From Myxococcales bacterium (GTDB taxonomy: Bacteria; Myxococcota_A; UBA9042), in the NCBI GenBank assembly GCA_023954815.1, contig JAGSHB010000009.1, positions 1 through 64,000 of the forward strand: a stretch of DNA of 64,000 nucleotides. The letters are read 5' to 3'. The position numbers and the translations under genes were made by a program. Below are positions 40,876 through 50,334 of the stretch, in pieces. The notes under the pieces were generated by a model, which ran no database searches, was not told the origin of the DNA, and was given only the letters and a program-made list of their open reading frames with translations. Position 1 is the first letter of the stretch. The number at the start of each line of letters is the position of its first letter.

Positions 40876-43800
40876 TCAGCGCGGGCCCAACCCCACAGCC
40901 TGGCGAAGGTCCAGCACGGCGACGGTGTGCTGCACGCGCGCCTGCAAGACGGCCAGCTTGCCTTCCACGACCCGGTCTTCCAGGTCTTTGAGCTCGAGCT
41001 CGGTGTTGCTACCTGCGGCCAGCCCAGCGGTGGCGTCCTTGACGGCCTTCTCGCTAACTTCGAGCGCTTTCTGTGACGCCAAGAGATCTTTCTGCAAGGT
41101 CGCAATCCGGTGCATGGTGCCGCGCACTTCGGCTGCCACACGGTGACGCTGCACCTGCCGCCGAAGCTGCACCTGCTCCAGGTGACCCAGGGCTTCCTTG
41201 CGGTCGATGCTGCTGTTGCCGCCATCCCAAAGCTGCTGCGAGACCTGCACCATCAAGACGCTCGTCACGTTTTGACCGCCGAACCCAGCCGCGTTGCTCC
41301 ACTGAGATTGCCCAACGAGCGAAAAGCGTGGCAGCCAGCGCTTGCGGGTCTCTCCGACACGCAGGTTCATCAACTTCGTCTGCTCACCCAAGAGCACCAG
41401 CTCTTCGCGCTGCGTGCGCGCTAGATGCAGCAGCTTGGCTTCATTGCCTGTCGGTCGCTCAGCCGTCACGTCACCGGCGACGTCAAAGCGCTCATCGATT
41501 CCGATCATCAACCCAAGAGAGGCGACGGCGGAGTGGTACGCCAGCAGCGCACCGGCTACCGCCCGTTGGCCTTGAATCACCCGCAGCGCAGCCATGCTGC
41601 GGCCCAGTGGCGTTCCCACGCCGGCGGCCATCTGTTTGTTGATGGTGTCGAGGGCACGTTTGGCGGCGGCAAGGCGTCGTTCCAGCACCCCCAGACTCTC
41701 GCGCTGCAGAACCGCGCCTGCGTAGGCCCGTGCTACAGCGTGCGCCAAGGTGCGACCTGTCAGCTTCAGTTCTTTACGTGCGATTCGTGCCGTCGAACGC
41801 GCCATCTTTAGGCCATCGAAGGTGCGTGCATCATACAGGCTCATCCGCAACTGAATTGCGGCGTTGAGACCGTGGCGCTTGTTGACCTGCACGGGGTCGA
41901 TGTCAACGAGCGGCATCTCGTCGCGATACTTCGTTTGCGCCGCGATAGCGCTGTCGACCACGGCTGTGTTCTGGCCATTGGCGGCCATCTGCGCCTTGAC
42001 GACCTGCAGGTTGCCGATGTGCCCGGAGACTTGGGCCTGTGCCTGCTTGCGCATGGCCTCCGGATCGGCGAATTGCAGCTCGATGACTGGGTCATTGAGG
42101 CTGTATTGTCCGCTCGCGGTGATCTGCGGATGCAGGGCACTCCAGGCGCGGTCCACGATGAGCACTGCTTGCCGCATTCTTGACTGTGCGGCCAGCAAAT
42201 CGGGACCGGAGGTCTTCATCTGACTGAGCAGCGCGTCCAAGTTGTAAGCCTTCACAGCACCCTTCGGCTCCTTCAGCGCGAGGGTGGCTTGGGAAGCTTG
42301 CGCCAGGGTTGGCGTTGGCGCGAAGGTCAACACCGCACCCACAAGCAGGGCGCCGAGCACCGCCGTCGAGGCACCAGCGCGGGCCCCCAACTCCACTTCT
42401 AGATCCAGGGTCTCCGTGCTGCCGAAGAGCTTGCGGCGAACAGCCGCTCCGATCTGCTCAAGGACCACATAGAGCGCAGGCACCACGACCAGGGTGAGCA
42501 GGGTGGCAAAGAGCAGGCCAAAGATGACCGCAATGGCCATACCGCCCCAGAACTCGCCGCTCGAACCCGCGCTTTCGAACTTGAGCGCGAGAAAGTCGAC
42601 GCTCCACCCCATGGCCATGGGCACCAGGCCCAGCACCGTGGTCAGCGCGGTCAACAACACCGGGCGCAGACGCGTCAAGCCAGCGCGCAGCACCGCTTCA
42701 TGCAGCTGCAAACCAGTCCGTTGCAATTGTTCGATGTAGTCGATGAGCACGATGGCGTTGTTGACCACCACACCCGCCAAGCTGATGACCCCGAGCCCCG
42801 TCATCACCACGCCGAACGGCATTTGGGTAATGATGAGACCGGCGAACACGCCGATGAGGCTGAGCACGACGCTGCTGATGATGATCACAGGCTTGAGCAG
42901 GCTGTTAAACTGGGTGACCAGGATGAGCAGAATCAAGAACACGCCCGTCATCAACGCGCGGCCGAGGAAGGCAGCAGTCTTGGCTTGCTCTGCGTTTTCA
43001 CCGCCAAAGGTCCAGCTGTAGCCAGCCGGAAACTTCACGTCATCTTTGAGGCGTTTGGCCAATTCTGCGCGCAACTTGTTGGCGTTGGCGCCAGGGGCGA
43101 CCTCTGCCTCAAGTGTAACGACGCGGTCGGTGTCATGGTGACGAATCGTGCCGGAGCCAGAAGTCCGAACGAGCTTGATGAGCTGGTCGAGCGGGATCAT
43201 GACGCCGTCTTTGCCGGGCACGCGGATGCTCGACAAATCCGCTGGCGACCCGCGGCGTTTTTCGGCGTAGCGCACCACAATATCGTACTCGTCGGTGCCA
43301 TCGCGGATGACGGAGCTCTCATTGCCGTTGAACGCGTTGCGAATCGCCATGGCGACCCCGCGGGTGTTGGCGCCGAGCACCTTCGCCGCCTCGCGGTCCA
43401 CCACCACCTGCATCTCGGGCCGACCGGTCACGTAGTTGCTCTTCGGATCGGCCACACCGTCGTCCTGCATCTGGCGCAACACCTCCATGATTTTACCGGA
43501 CACAGCGCCAAGCACCGCGTAGTCCGAGCCCTTGACCCGCACGTTGATGGGCGAGCCAGCGGGCGGTCCCATCTTCTCGGGCATCACCTCGATGCGCGCA
43601 CCCGCGATTTTTGCGAACTCAGTCCGCAGCTTGTCGATAGTCAGCAGGGAGCTCTCGATGCGCTTGTCTTCGTCGACAAAATCAACGCTGACGCCCGAGT
43701 TGTGGGTGTTGGCAGAGCCGCCGCCGCCAGGCCCAAACTGGGTGACCGCTGCGCCTGGGGTGGCCACGAAGCTTTTGATGTTGCCATTGGTCAGCAATAC

Positions 43801-45609
43801 GGCCTCGATTTGGCGAACGATCCTGTCGCTGCCGTCGAGACTTGTGCCGTTGGCCGCGGTGACGGAGATGGTTGCGCGTTTCGGGGTGGTCGTGGGGAAG
43901 AACTCGACCCCCAGCCCACTGGCGCCGTACAGCATGCCCGAGCCGATGAGTGATGCGACCGCGATGACGATGACGAGCAGCGGTTTGTAGGCCTTCTGCC
44001 CCTTGTGATCGATGGCGTGGCGCAAGGTGCCGGCGTACAGCCGCGCGAGCGGGCCGGTGAACGCCTCTTCCCAGTTGTCGTCGGTGGCTTCCGGTGCGCC
44101 TTCTGCGCTTGGCCGGGCCATAAAGACGGCCGCCGTGACGGGATTGATAATGAGCCCGACGATGAGGGAACTGACCAAGGTGATGATCACCACCAGCGGC
44201 AGGTAGCCCATGAATTTACCCATGATTCCAGGCCAGAAGAGCAAGGGGCCGAAAGCGGCGACCGTGGTGGCCGTGGAGGCGATGACGGGCCAGGCCACTT
44301 CCTTGGTACCGGTGAACGCCGCGACCAGACGCGCCTTGCGGAAGGCGGCGCCATCGGTCTCCGGGTTGATGGTCTCCCCGAGATGTCGATAGATATTTTC
44401 AATGATCACAATGGCGTTATCGACCAACATGCCAAGGGCTAAGATCAGCGAGAACAACGTCACCATGTTCAGCGTGACGCCCATCATATCGAGGGTGACG
44501 AACGTCAGCAGCATACTCAGCGGCACGGCGAGGCTCACCAGCGCCGCGTTGCGAGCGCCCATAAAGAAGAAGATGACCGCGATGACGAGCACCAGGCCCG
44601 TGATGATGTTGTTGACCAAGTCGTCGACCATGCGGCGAATTTCGACACTCTGGTCGCCCAGGAGCTTGATTTCGGTGCCCGTCGGCGCCGTGACTTCGTA
44701 TTTGGTGACGAGATCTTTTACACCGTCCACGACCGAGATGATGTTTGAGCCCGTACGTTTGGTGATCTGCAGGCTCACGCAGTTGCGGCCGCGGATGCGT
44801 GCGTAGCTCGTTGGTTTGACAAAGGCGCGGTCGATGCGGGCGACGTCTGTCAACTTGACGACACGCCGACCTGGTGCCTTTACCACCACTTCGCGAAGCT
44901 GTTTTTCACCGCGGAAATCGGCCGGGGTGCGCAGGAGGTAACTGGTGCGGTCGACCTCGATGAGACCGCCCGGCAGGTTAATGTTCTCCGCCTGAATCGC
45001 GCTGACGACGGCGCCAAGACCCACCTTGCGAGCCGCCGCCGCCTCCGGATCGATGCTGATGCGAAACTGTTCTTCCAGTCCGCCGCTCAGCCGCGCCTGA
45101 AGCACGCCTGGCACACCCTCGATGTCCTCTTGCAGGTCTGTCGCGAAGCGTTTGAGCCGCTCGGGGCTGTAGTTGCCGCTGATGTTGACGATGAGCACCG
45201 GAAAGTCGGAGAAGCTGACCTCTTGGGTGGATGGGTCCTTGATATCTGCCGGAAGCTTGGGCCGCACGCGGGAGACGCGGTCACGCACGGACTGCAGGCT
45301 CTCGTCGATGTTGGCCTCAGGAGAAAACTCGATGGTCACGACGGCAGCGCCCTCGTAGGCGGCACCGCTCATCTTATTGACGTCTTTGAGGTCTTTGAGC
45401 TCTTTTTCGAGCGGCGATAGGATGAGCTTTTCGACATCGCCGGGGGAGGCGCCGGGGTAGGGCACCTGCACGACCACGACAGGGATCTCGATATCCGGCG
45501 TCATCTCACGCGGCATGGCTTGGAAGCTGATGAGGCCGACGATGAGCAGGTTGAAGATGAGGACAAACACCGCTGTGCGAAAGCGGATGGCATAGCGCGT
45601 AATCACCAT
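40876..45609 (-). CDS. Fusion protein: RND-family efflux pump (AcrB/HAE-like) + TolC-like outer-membrane factor
   Basis: N-terminal about 1070 aa: MVITRYAIRFRTAVFVLIFNLLIVGLISFQAMPREMTPDIEIPVVVVQVPYPGASPGDVEKLI...LALGMLVDNAIVIIENI...VLLTALTTVLGLVPMAMG. C-terminal about 500 aa: AVARAYAGAVLQRESLGVLERRLAAAKRALDTINKQMAAGVGTPLGRSMAALRVIQGQRA...TELELKDLEDRVVEGKLAVLQARVQHTVAVLDLRQAVG. Confidence 0.92.
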   Translation of the reverse strand: MVITRYAIRFRTAVFVLIFNLLIVGLISFQAMPREMTPDIEIPVVVVQVPYPGASPGDVEKLILSPLEKELKDLKDVNKMSGAAYEGAAVVTIEFSPEANIDESLQSVRDRVSRVRPKLPADIKDPSTQEVSFSDFPVLIVNISGNYSPERLKRFATDLQEDIEGVPGVLQARLSGGLEEQFRISIDPEAAAARKVGLGAVVSAIQAENINLPGGLIEVDRTSYLLRTPADFRGEKQLREVVVKAPGRRVVKLTDVARIDRAFVKPTSYARIRGRNCVSLQITKRTGSNIISVVDGVKDLVTKYEVTAPTGTEIKLLGDQSVEIRRMVDDLVNNIITGLVLVIAVIFFFMGARNAALVSLAVPLSMLLTFVTLDMMGVTLNMVTLFSLILALGMLVDNAIVIIENIYRHLGETINPETDGAAFRKARLVAAFTGTKEVAWPVIASTATTVAAFGPLLFWPGIMGKFMGYLPLVVIITLVSSLIVGLIINPVTAAVFMARPSAEGAPEATDDNWEEAFTGPLARLYAGTLRHAIDHKGQKAYKPLLVIVIAVASLIGSGMLYGASGLGVEFFPTTTPKRATISVTAANGTSLDGSDRIVRQIEAVLLTNGNIKSFVATPGAAVTQFGPGGGGSANTHNSGVSVDFVDEDKRIESSLLTIDKLRTEFAKIAGARIEVMPEKMGPPAGSPINVRVKGSDYAVLGAVSGKIMEVLRQMQDDGVADPKSNYVTGRPEMQVVVDREAAKVLGANTRGVAMAIRNAFNGNESSVIRDGTDEYDIVVRYAEKRRGSPADLSSIRVPGKDGVMIPLDQLIKLVRTSGSGTIRHHDTDRVVTLEAEVAPGANANKLRAELAKRLKDDVKFPAGYSWTFGGENAEQAKTAAFLGRALMTGVFLILLILVTQFNSLLKPVIIISSVVLSLIGVFAGLIITQMPFGVVMTGLGVISLAGVVVNNAIVLIDYIEQLQRTGLQLHEAVLRAGLTRLRPVLLTALTTVLGLVPMAMGWSVDFLALKFESAGSSGEFWGGMAIAVIFGLLFATLLTLVVVPALYVVLEQIGAAVRRKLFGSTETLDLEVELGARAGASTAVLGALLVGAVLTFAPTPTLAQASQATLALKEPKGAVKAYNLDALLSQMKTSGPDLLAAQSRMRQAVLIVDRAWSALHPQITASGQYSLNDPVIELQFADPEAMRKQAQAQVSGHIGNLQVVKAQMAANGQNTAVVDSAIAAQTKYRDEMPLVDIDPVQVNKRHGLNAAIQLRMSLYDARTFDGLKMARSTARIARKELKLTGRTLAHAVARAYAGAVLQRESLGVLERRLAAAKRALDTINKQMAAGVGTPLGRSMAALRVIQGQRAVAGALLAYHSAVASLGLMIGIDERFDVAGDVTAERPTGNEAKLLHLARTQREELVLLGEQTKLMNLRVGETRKRWLPRFSLVGQSQWSNAAGFGGQNVTSVLMVQVSQQLWDGGNSSIDRKEALGHLEQVQLRRQVQRHRVAAEVRGTMHRIATLQKDLLASQKALEVSEKAVKDATAGLAAGSNTELELKDLEDRVVEGKLAVLQARVQHTVAVLDLRQAVGLGPR

Positions 45610-45611
45610 GG

Positions 45612-46835
45612 TTAGCGCTCCTTCTTGCTGACGCGAACGGCATCACCGTCGACGACGCGACGTTGACCCACCACGATGAGCTGCTCGCTGCCGGTCAGGC
45701 CTTTTTCAATGAGCACCGTCCTGGCCTGCATGGCGCCGGTGGTGACCTCGACGCGATGCGCGCGCCCGTCTTTGACCACGAAGACCACGCTGGTGATCTT
45801 CGACAGGGTCGCCGTTGGCTCGTCGATGACGGCGTGCAGCGGAATGACGACCTGCTCCTGACGTCGGTCGAGCAGCAGGCTCAGCCGGGCGCTCATGCCG
45901 CCGCGCAGTTGGCCTTTGTCGTTATCCACCAGGATCTCGACGTCGTAGGTGCGCGTGCGTGCGTCCGCCTGCATCGGAAGCAGCGAGACGGTCCCCTCGA
46001 AGGCCTTATCGCCCAGGGCTGGAACGGTCAGTGGAACTTTGTCACCGACCTTGAGGCGACCGATGTTTCGCTCCGGCACCTCCGCGATGAGCTTGACGGT
46101 GCTGTAGTCCGAGATGGTCACCAGCGGCATGCCGGGAGAAGCGATCTCGCCGATTTCAATGCCGCGCTGGGTGACGGTGCCGCTCATGGGCGCCCGCACG
46201 ATGAGCTTGGCGAGACTCGCCTTGGCGATTTTACGTGCAGCTGCGGCGACACCACGCCCCGCGACGGCCTGCTTGTAGGTGAGGCGCGCCGCATCCAGAC
46301 GGGCTTGGTCGAGCACTTTGCTGCGAGCGAGCTTCTCCGAGCGGCGGAGTTGGTTGCGAGCCATATCGACTCCGGCGTCGGCCTGCGCCACCGCGGCATC
46401 CGCCTGGCTGAGTTGCGCCCGCGCCATGGTCGCGTCTTGCCGCACAATAATCGCGCTGGCTTCAACTCGCTCGCCTTCCTTTGCACGCAAGTCGATCACA
46501 CGGCCGGGCACCTCGACGGCGACGCGCGTTGTGCGCACAGGCTTGAACAGCCCGGACAGTGTGAGCCGTTGCTCGAAAGAGGCGCGCTCCACTGCGTGTG
46601 TCTCGACAGCGATGCGGTGGACCTTCGATTTTGAGCCCGCTTGGGCCTCTCCACCCTTATCAGATACAGGCGCTGCGGCCGGCTTTTCCGCGGAGGCATT
46701 GCTGCAGCCTGAGCCGATGACCAGCACGAGCGGCAACAGCAACAGGAGGGAGCGCTGCCCCAGGTCATGGACTTGAAGTGAGGAGTGAACGGAGTTTTTG
46801 ATTGGCATGGTGGTAACTCGGGTAGGGGCGTTCAT
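45612..46835 (-). CDS. RND efflux periplasmic adaptor (HlyD/MFP)
   Basis: RVAVEVPGRVIDLRAKEGERVEASAIIVRQD...LIVRAPMSGTVTQRGIEIGEIASPGMPLVTISD. ATG overlaps the tetR stop (46832-46835). Confidence 0.93.
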   Translation of the reverse strand: MNAPTRVTTMPIKNSVHSSLQVHDLGQRSLLLLLPLVLVIGSGCSNASAEKPAAAPVSDKGGEAQAGSKSKVHRIAVETHAVERASFEQRLTLSGLFKPVRTTRVAVEVPGRVIDLRAKEGERVEASAIIVRQDATMARAQLSQADAAVAQADAGVDMARNQLRRSEKLARSKVLDQARLDAARLTYKQAVAGRGVAAAARKIAKASLAKLIVRAPMSGTVTQRGIEIGEIASPGMPLVTISDYSTVKLIAEVPERNIGRLKVGDKVPLTVPALGDKAFEGTVSLLPMQADARTRTYDVEILVDNDKGQLRGGMSARLSLLLDRRQEQVVIPLHAVIDEPTATLSKITSVVFVVKDGRAHRVEVTTGAMQARTVLIEKGLTGSEQLIVVGQRRVVDGDAVRVSKKER

Positions 46836-47431
46836 GCGGAGACCTCCTCGGATATCGTCAAGGGGCGAGGGACGCCGAGGGCTTGGCGAACAAGACGCTC
46901 TGCGAGGGTTGCGTTGCTCACCATGGCTGGCACGGCTTGCTTGTGGGCGGCGATGGGACCAAACGACGCGAGAAGCAGCCACGTGGCGGCTTCCGCATCC
47001 GTATTGGCCGGCAGCCCATCGATTTGCGAGACGTAGCGAACCACATGGCTCTCGGCCTTGCGGTCATTCGCGGCGCAGCACCGCTGTTGGCTCACCAATC
47101 CCGGCATACGTGACCAAAGCCGGACCGCCCACGCCCGCCCATCGATGCGATCAAACAGCCGGGTGAAGCCAGCAATAAAGCCGTCGAGTGATGCACTGGC
47201 GGGGTCAAAGAGCTCGGCTACCAACGTCTGAAAGTCGGTGTAGAGCATGGCGACTACAGCGTCGACAAGCCCGTCGCGACTCTCGAAGTAGTAGTACAGC
47301 GTTGGCTTGGATACGCCGGCGGCATCGCAGATTTCGCGGACGGACGGTGCGTCAAATCCGCGATCTGCAAAAAGTTTAGCTGCTTCGAGTAGAACCCGTT
47401 CGCGTGTATCGGCGGAGGGAGGGGGAGACAT
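46832..47431 (-). CDS. TetR/AcrR family transcriptional regulator
   Basis: RERVLLEAAKLFADRGFDAPSVREICDAAGVSKPTLYYYFESRDGLVDAV. Confidence 0.95.
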   Translation of the reverse strand: MSPPPSADTRERVLLEAAKLFADRGFDAPSVREICDAAGVSKPTLYYYFESRDGLVDAVVAMLYTDFQTLVAELFDPASASLDGFIAGFTRLFDRIDGRAWAVRLWSRMPGLVSQQRCCAANDRKAESHVVRYVSQIDGLPANTDAEAATWLLLASFGPIAAHKQAVPAMVSNATLAERLVRQALGVPRPLTISEEVSA

Positions 47432-47457
47432 GGCTGACCTCTGGGAGAGATAATAAC

Positions 47458-47469
47458 TACCGGTCGGTA
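47458..47469. promoter_or_regulatory. Candidate TetR-family operator
   Basis: TACCGGTCGGTA: 5-bp inverted arms TACCG/CGGTA, 27 bp upstream of the tetR start, next to a TATTAT -10-like element on the minus strand. Confidence 0.55.
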
Positions 47470-47673
47470 TATTGCAGAACCTTTCTTCTGCCGCAACAGG
47501 TTTTTATCGAAGGCCCGCATATGTCACGCATTCCTCAGCACAATGATGGGGTGCATTGGCCGCGAAGACCGTGCAGTGGTGCGCCAATTGGCTCTGTCGA
47601 ACATGCCAGCCCAAAGGGGTGCGTTGGATGCCGTTTTGCGGCAACCTCTGGGCACTGCAAAACGGAGACGATC

Positions 47674-48372
47674 ATGGCCCACGTGTTGCTCATCGACGAC
47701 GACGACGCGCTGTTGGACGCGCTCGCCCTGGCATTTGAAGACGCCGGGCACGAAGTTAGTACGGCTCCGCACGGGATGGCTGGCCTGACAGCGATTCGCA
47801 GCAATCCACCCGACGTGGTGGTGAGTGACGTGAACATGCCGGGGCTCGACGGCTTCACCTTGTGTCGTCGACTGCGTGAGGCCGGGGAGACCGTGCCAGT
47901 GCTCTTGCTGACTTCGCGCGACAATGAGGTCGATGAGGCGCTGGGACTTGAACTCGGCGCGGATGACTACGTTGCCAAGCCGTTTTCGACCCGCGTGCTT
48001 CTCGCCCGGGTGAGCGCCTTGATTCGCCGGGATCAGCGGCGCGCAGAGAGTCCGCGTCCAGAGACGGCGGATTTGGAGTTGGGACAACTTGCGATCTTTC
48101 CGGAACGTCTTGAGGTGAAGTACGACGGGCACATGGTCACAGTCACGGTCACGGAGTTTCACCTGATCGAGACCCTGTCACGTCGTCCGGGGGTCGTTTT
48201 CTCGCGGGATCGGCTGTTGGACCTCATCCGTGGGGATGACTCCGTGGTCGCTCAGCGCATTATCGACACGTACGTGCGCCGTTTGCGTCGTAAGTTTGAG
48301 AGCGTATCCCCCGATTTCGATTGCATCGAGACGGTGATCGGCGCCGGATATCGCTGGAAGTCTAAGTCGTGA
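47674..48372 (+). CDS. OmpR/PhoB-family response regulator
   Basis: MAHVLLIDDDDALLDALALAFEDAGHEV...VVVSDVNMPGLDG...LELGADDYVAKPF; winged helix RRPGVVFSRDRLLDLIRGDD...DTYVRRLRRKFE...IETVIGAGYRWKS. Confidence 0.94.
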   Translation: MAHVLLIDDDDALLDALALAFEDAGHEVSTAPHGMAGLTAIRSNPPDVVVSDVNMPGLDGFTLCRRLREAGETVPVLLLTSRDNEVDEALGLELGADDYVAKPFSTRVLLARVSALIRRDQRRAESPRPETADLELGQLAIFPERLEVKYDGHMVTVTVTEFHLIETLSRRPGVVFSRDRLLDLIRGDDSVVAQRIIDTYVRRLRRKFESVSPDFDCIETVIGAGYRWKSKS

Positions 48373-49502
48373 AGTCTGTCGGGCAGGGCAAGGAACAGCG
48401 GCGACTGCTGCGTCGTCTGCGGCTGCCCACGAGTCGCCCTCAGTTGCCAGCAACGCTTGTGGCGACGGTGAAGACAGATCTCAATCGGCTGCGGTCGCTC
48501 CGGCTGCGGGCGATGGCTGTCGCGGTTGGCGTTGGCTTTGCGCCGATCTTCCTGGTGTGGGCGGCGACGGGCTTTGACACCTCCTCGGAGGAAGTGTTTC
48601 GCCTGTTTATGGCGGTGATGCCCGTCGCGATTGTCGTCGGGTGGTGGCTAGGCTGGCGAATGGTCCGTCCGGTGGAGCTGCTGACCAATGCGGCGTTGAA
48701 TCGTGCCTTGGATGCCTCGCCAGAAGCAGGATTCGATCTCGGTCGCACGGATGAGTTTGGCGCGCTGGCGATCGCGCTGGATACGCTGGTGAGTCGATTG
48801 GAGCAGCAAAATCAGGCCAACGTGGGATTTGTGGCGGATTTGGCGCACGAACTGAAGAACCCGCTGGCAGCGATTCGCGTTGTGGGCGAGCGGCTGAGCG
48901 CAGATCCAGAGGATGTCCGGCAGGCTCGTATGGCTCGGATTCTGGAGCGCAGCACGGCGCGGCTCGATGCCTTAGTGAGTGAGCTACTGGAGCTCGCACG
49001 CACCGAGAGCGGCCTGCATGGAGAGGGCTGGCAGCACGTGGACCTGAGCGCGCTGGCGACCGGTGTGGTGGACACGATTGCCGGCGACCCCCGCTATGAA
49101 GCTGTGACGTTCGAGGTCAATGCTGAGACCGCGGTCACGGTGCTTGGGGTTCCTGGGCGGATCGAGACTGCGCTGCGCAATCTGATTGATAATGCGGCAT
49201 CTTTTAACGTGCCGGGCGAAAGTGGTCCAGCGGGTGGGCGTGTGTGGGTCGATGTGATTGCCGAGGGTGGGCGAGCGGTGGTGCGTGTGTGTGACACGGG
49301 TCCTGGGATCTCCGCGGACGACCTGCCGAAAGTCTTCGATCGGTTTTTTACGACGCGAAGTGGTGACCGGAAGGGCACCGGGCTCGGCCTTGCGCTTGTT
49401 AGTGCGGTTGCGCGTGCCCACCGTGGCGAAGCGACGGTGACGTCGGATCCTGGCGTCGAGACTTGCTTTACACTTCGGCTCTGGGCGGAGAACTCGCAGT
49501 GA
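48369..49502 (+). CDS. Sensor histidine kinase
   Basis: VADLAHELKNPLAAIRVVGE; N box NLIDNAASF; VCDTGPGISADDLPKVFDRFFTTR...GTGLGLALV. Overlaps the response regulator stop. Confidence 0.94.
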   Translation: MKSVGQGKEQRRLLRRLRLPTSRPQLPATLVATVKTDLNRLRSLRLRAMAVAVGVGFAPIFLVWAATGFDTSSEEVFRLFMAVMPVAIVVGWWLGWRMVRPVELLTNAALNRALDASPEAGFDLGRTDEFGALAIALDTLVSRLEQQNQANVGFVADLAHELKNPLAAIRVVGERLSADPEDVRQARMARILERSTARLDALVSELLELARTESGLHGEGWQHVDLSALATGVVDTIAGDPRYEAVTFEVNAETAVTVLGVPGRIETALRNLIDNAASFNVPGESGPAGGRVWVDVIAEGGRAVVRVCDTGPGISADDLPKVFDRFFTTRSGDRKGTGLGLALVSAVARAHRGEATVTSDPGVETCFTLRLWAENSQ

Positions 49503-50173
49503 GTGGAGCACCGGCGGCAGCCTTTTTCGATTTGGACCGTACCCTGATCACGGTCAACAGCGGGCTGCTCTATGCGAAATGGGAGCATGCGGCTGGCCGC
49601 TTGAGTCGGAGGCGGCTGGCCCAGGCGATGATGTGGGGGGCGCTGTATCACCTCGACCTGATCGATATTGAGCGCGCGATAGCGTCTGCGTTGCTGCAGT
49701 ACGTAGGGGTGCCGGAGGTTGAGGTTGCGGCGAATACTGCGGAGTGGTTTCGATCCGAGGTTGTCCAGCACTTGGCGCCGGGCGGGGCTGACGCCATCGC
49801 GTGGCATCAGGCGGCGGGGCGACCGTGTGTGCTGCTGACGAACTCGTCGAGCTATGCGGCTGAAGTGGCGACGGCGGAGTTTGGGTTGGATGGCTGGATT
49901 GCGAATCGGTTCACCGTGGATGGAAAGGGCTTGTTGGATGGTGGGTTTGAGGCGCCGCTTTGTGTCGGTGCTGGGAAGTTGCTACGTGCGGAGAAGTGGG
50001 CTGCTGACAATGGGTTTTGTCTTGGGGAGAGTTGGTTTTATTCGGATGCGCTGAGTGATCTTGCGATGCTCGATGGTGTTGGTCATCCCGAGGTTGTGAA
50101 TCCGGACCCTCGTCTGCGACGCCTAGCTCGGCGACGCGGCTGGCCCATCAGGCACTGGAAGGCTCCTAAATAG
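49500..50173 (+). CDS. HAD-superfamily IB hydrolase (SerB-like)
   Basis: AAFFDLDRTLITVNSG; VLLTNSSSYAAEV; ESWFYSDALSDLAMLDGVGHPEVVNPDPRLRRLARRRGWPI. Probable GTG start. Confidence 0.85.
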
Positions 50174-50191
50174 ATGCCATGCGTTTCACGA
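50166..50191 (-). repeat. Left inverted flanking repeat of RAYT element
   Basis: Minus-strand TCGTGAAACGCATGGCATCTATTTAG; 21/26 identical by eye to the plus-strand copy at 51407-51432. Confidence 0.5.
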
Positions 50192-50334
50192 GACGGGCAT
50201 TTCTCGTCGGAAGTGGACACAGCGCGCCATCTGCAGCCTAGGCTGCCTCGCGAAGCCGGATTGTTTGGGATGTCCTCGAACCAGGGCGGCGCTCAGGCCG
50301 TAGATGCATTACTCACAAGTGACGAGTCGCGCGA

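Noticed and set aside
42700-43953. 417-aa plus-strand ORF
   Set aside because: Antisense to the RND domain; no independent coding evidence.
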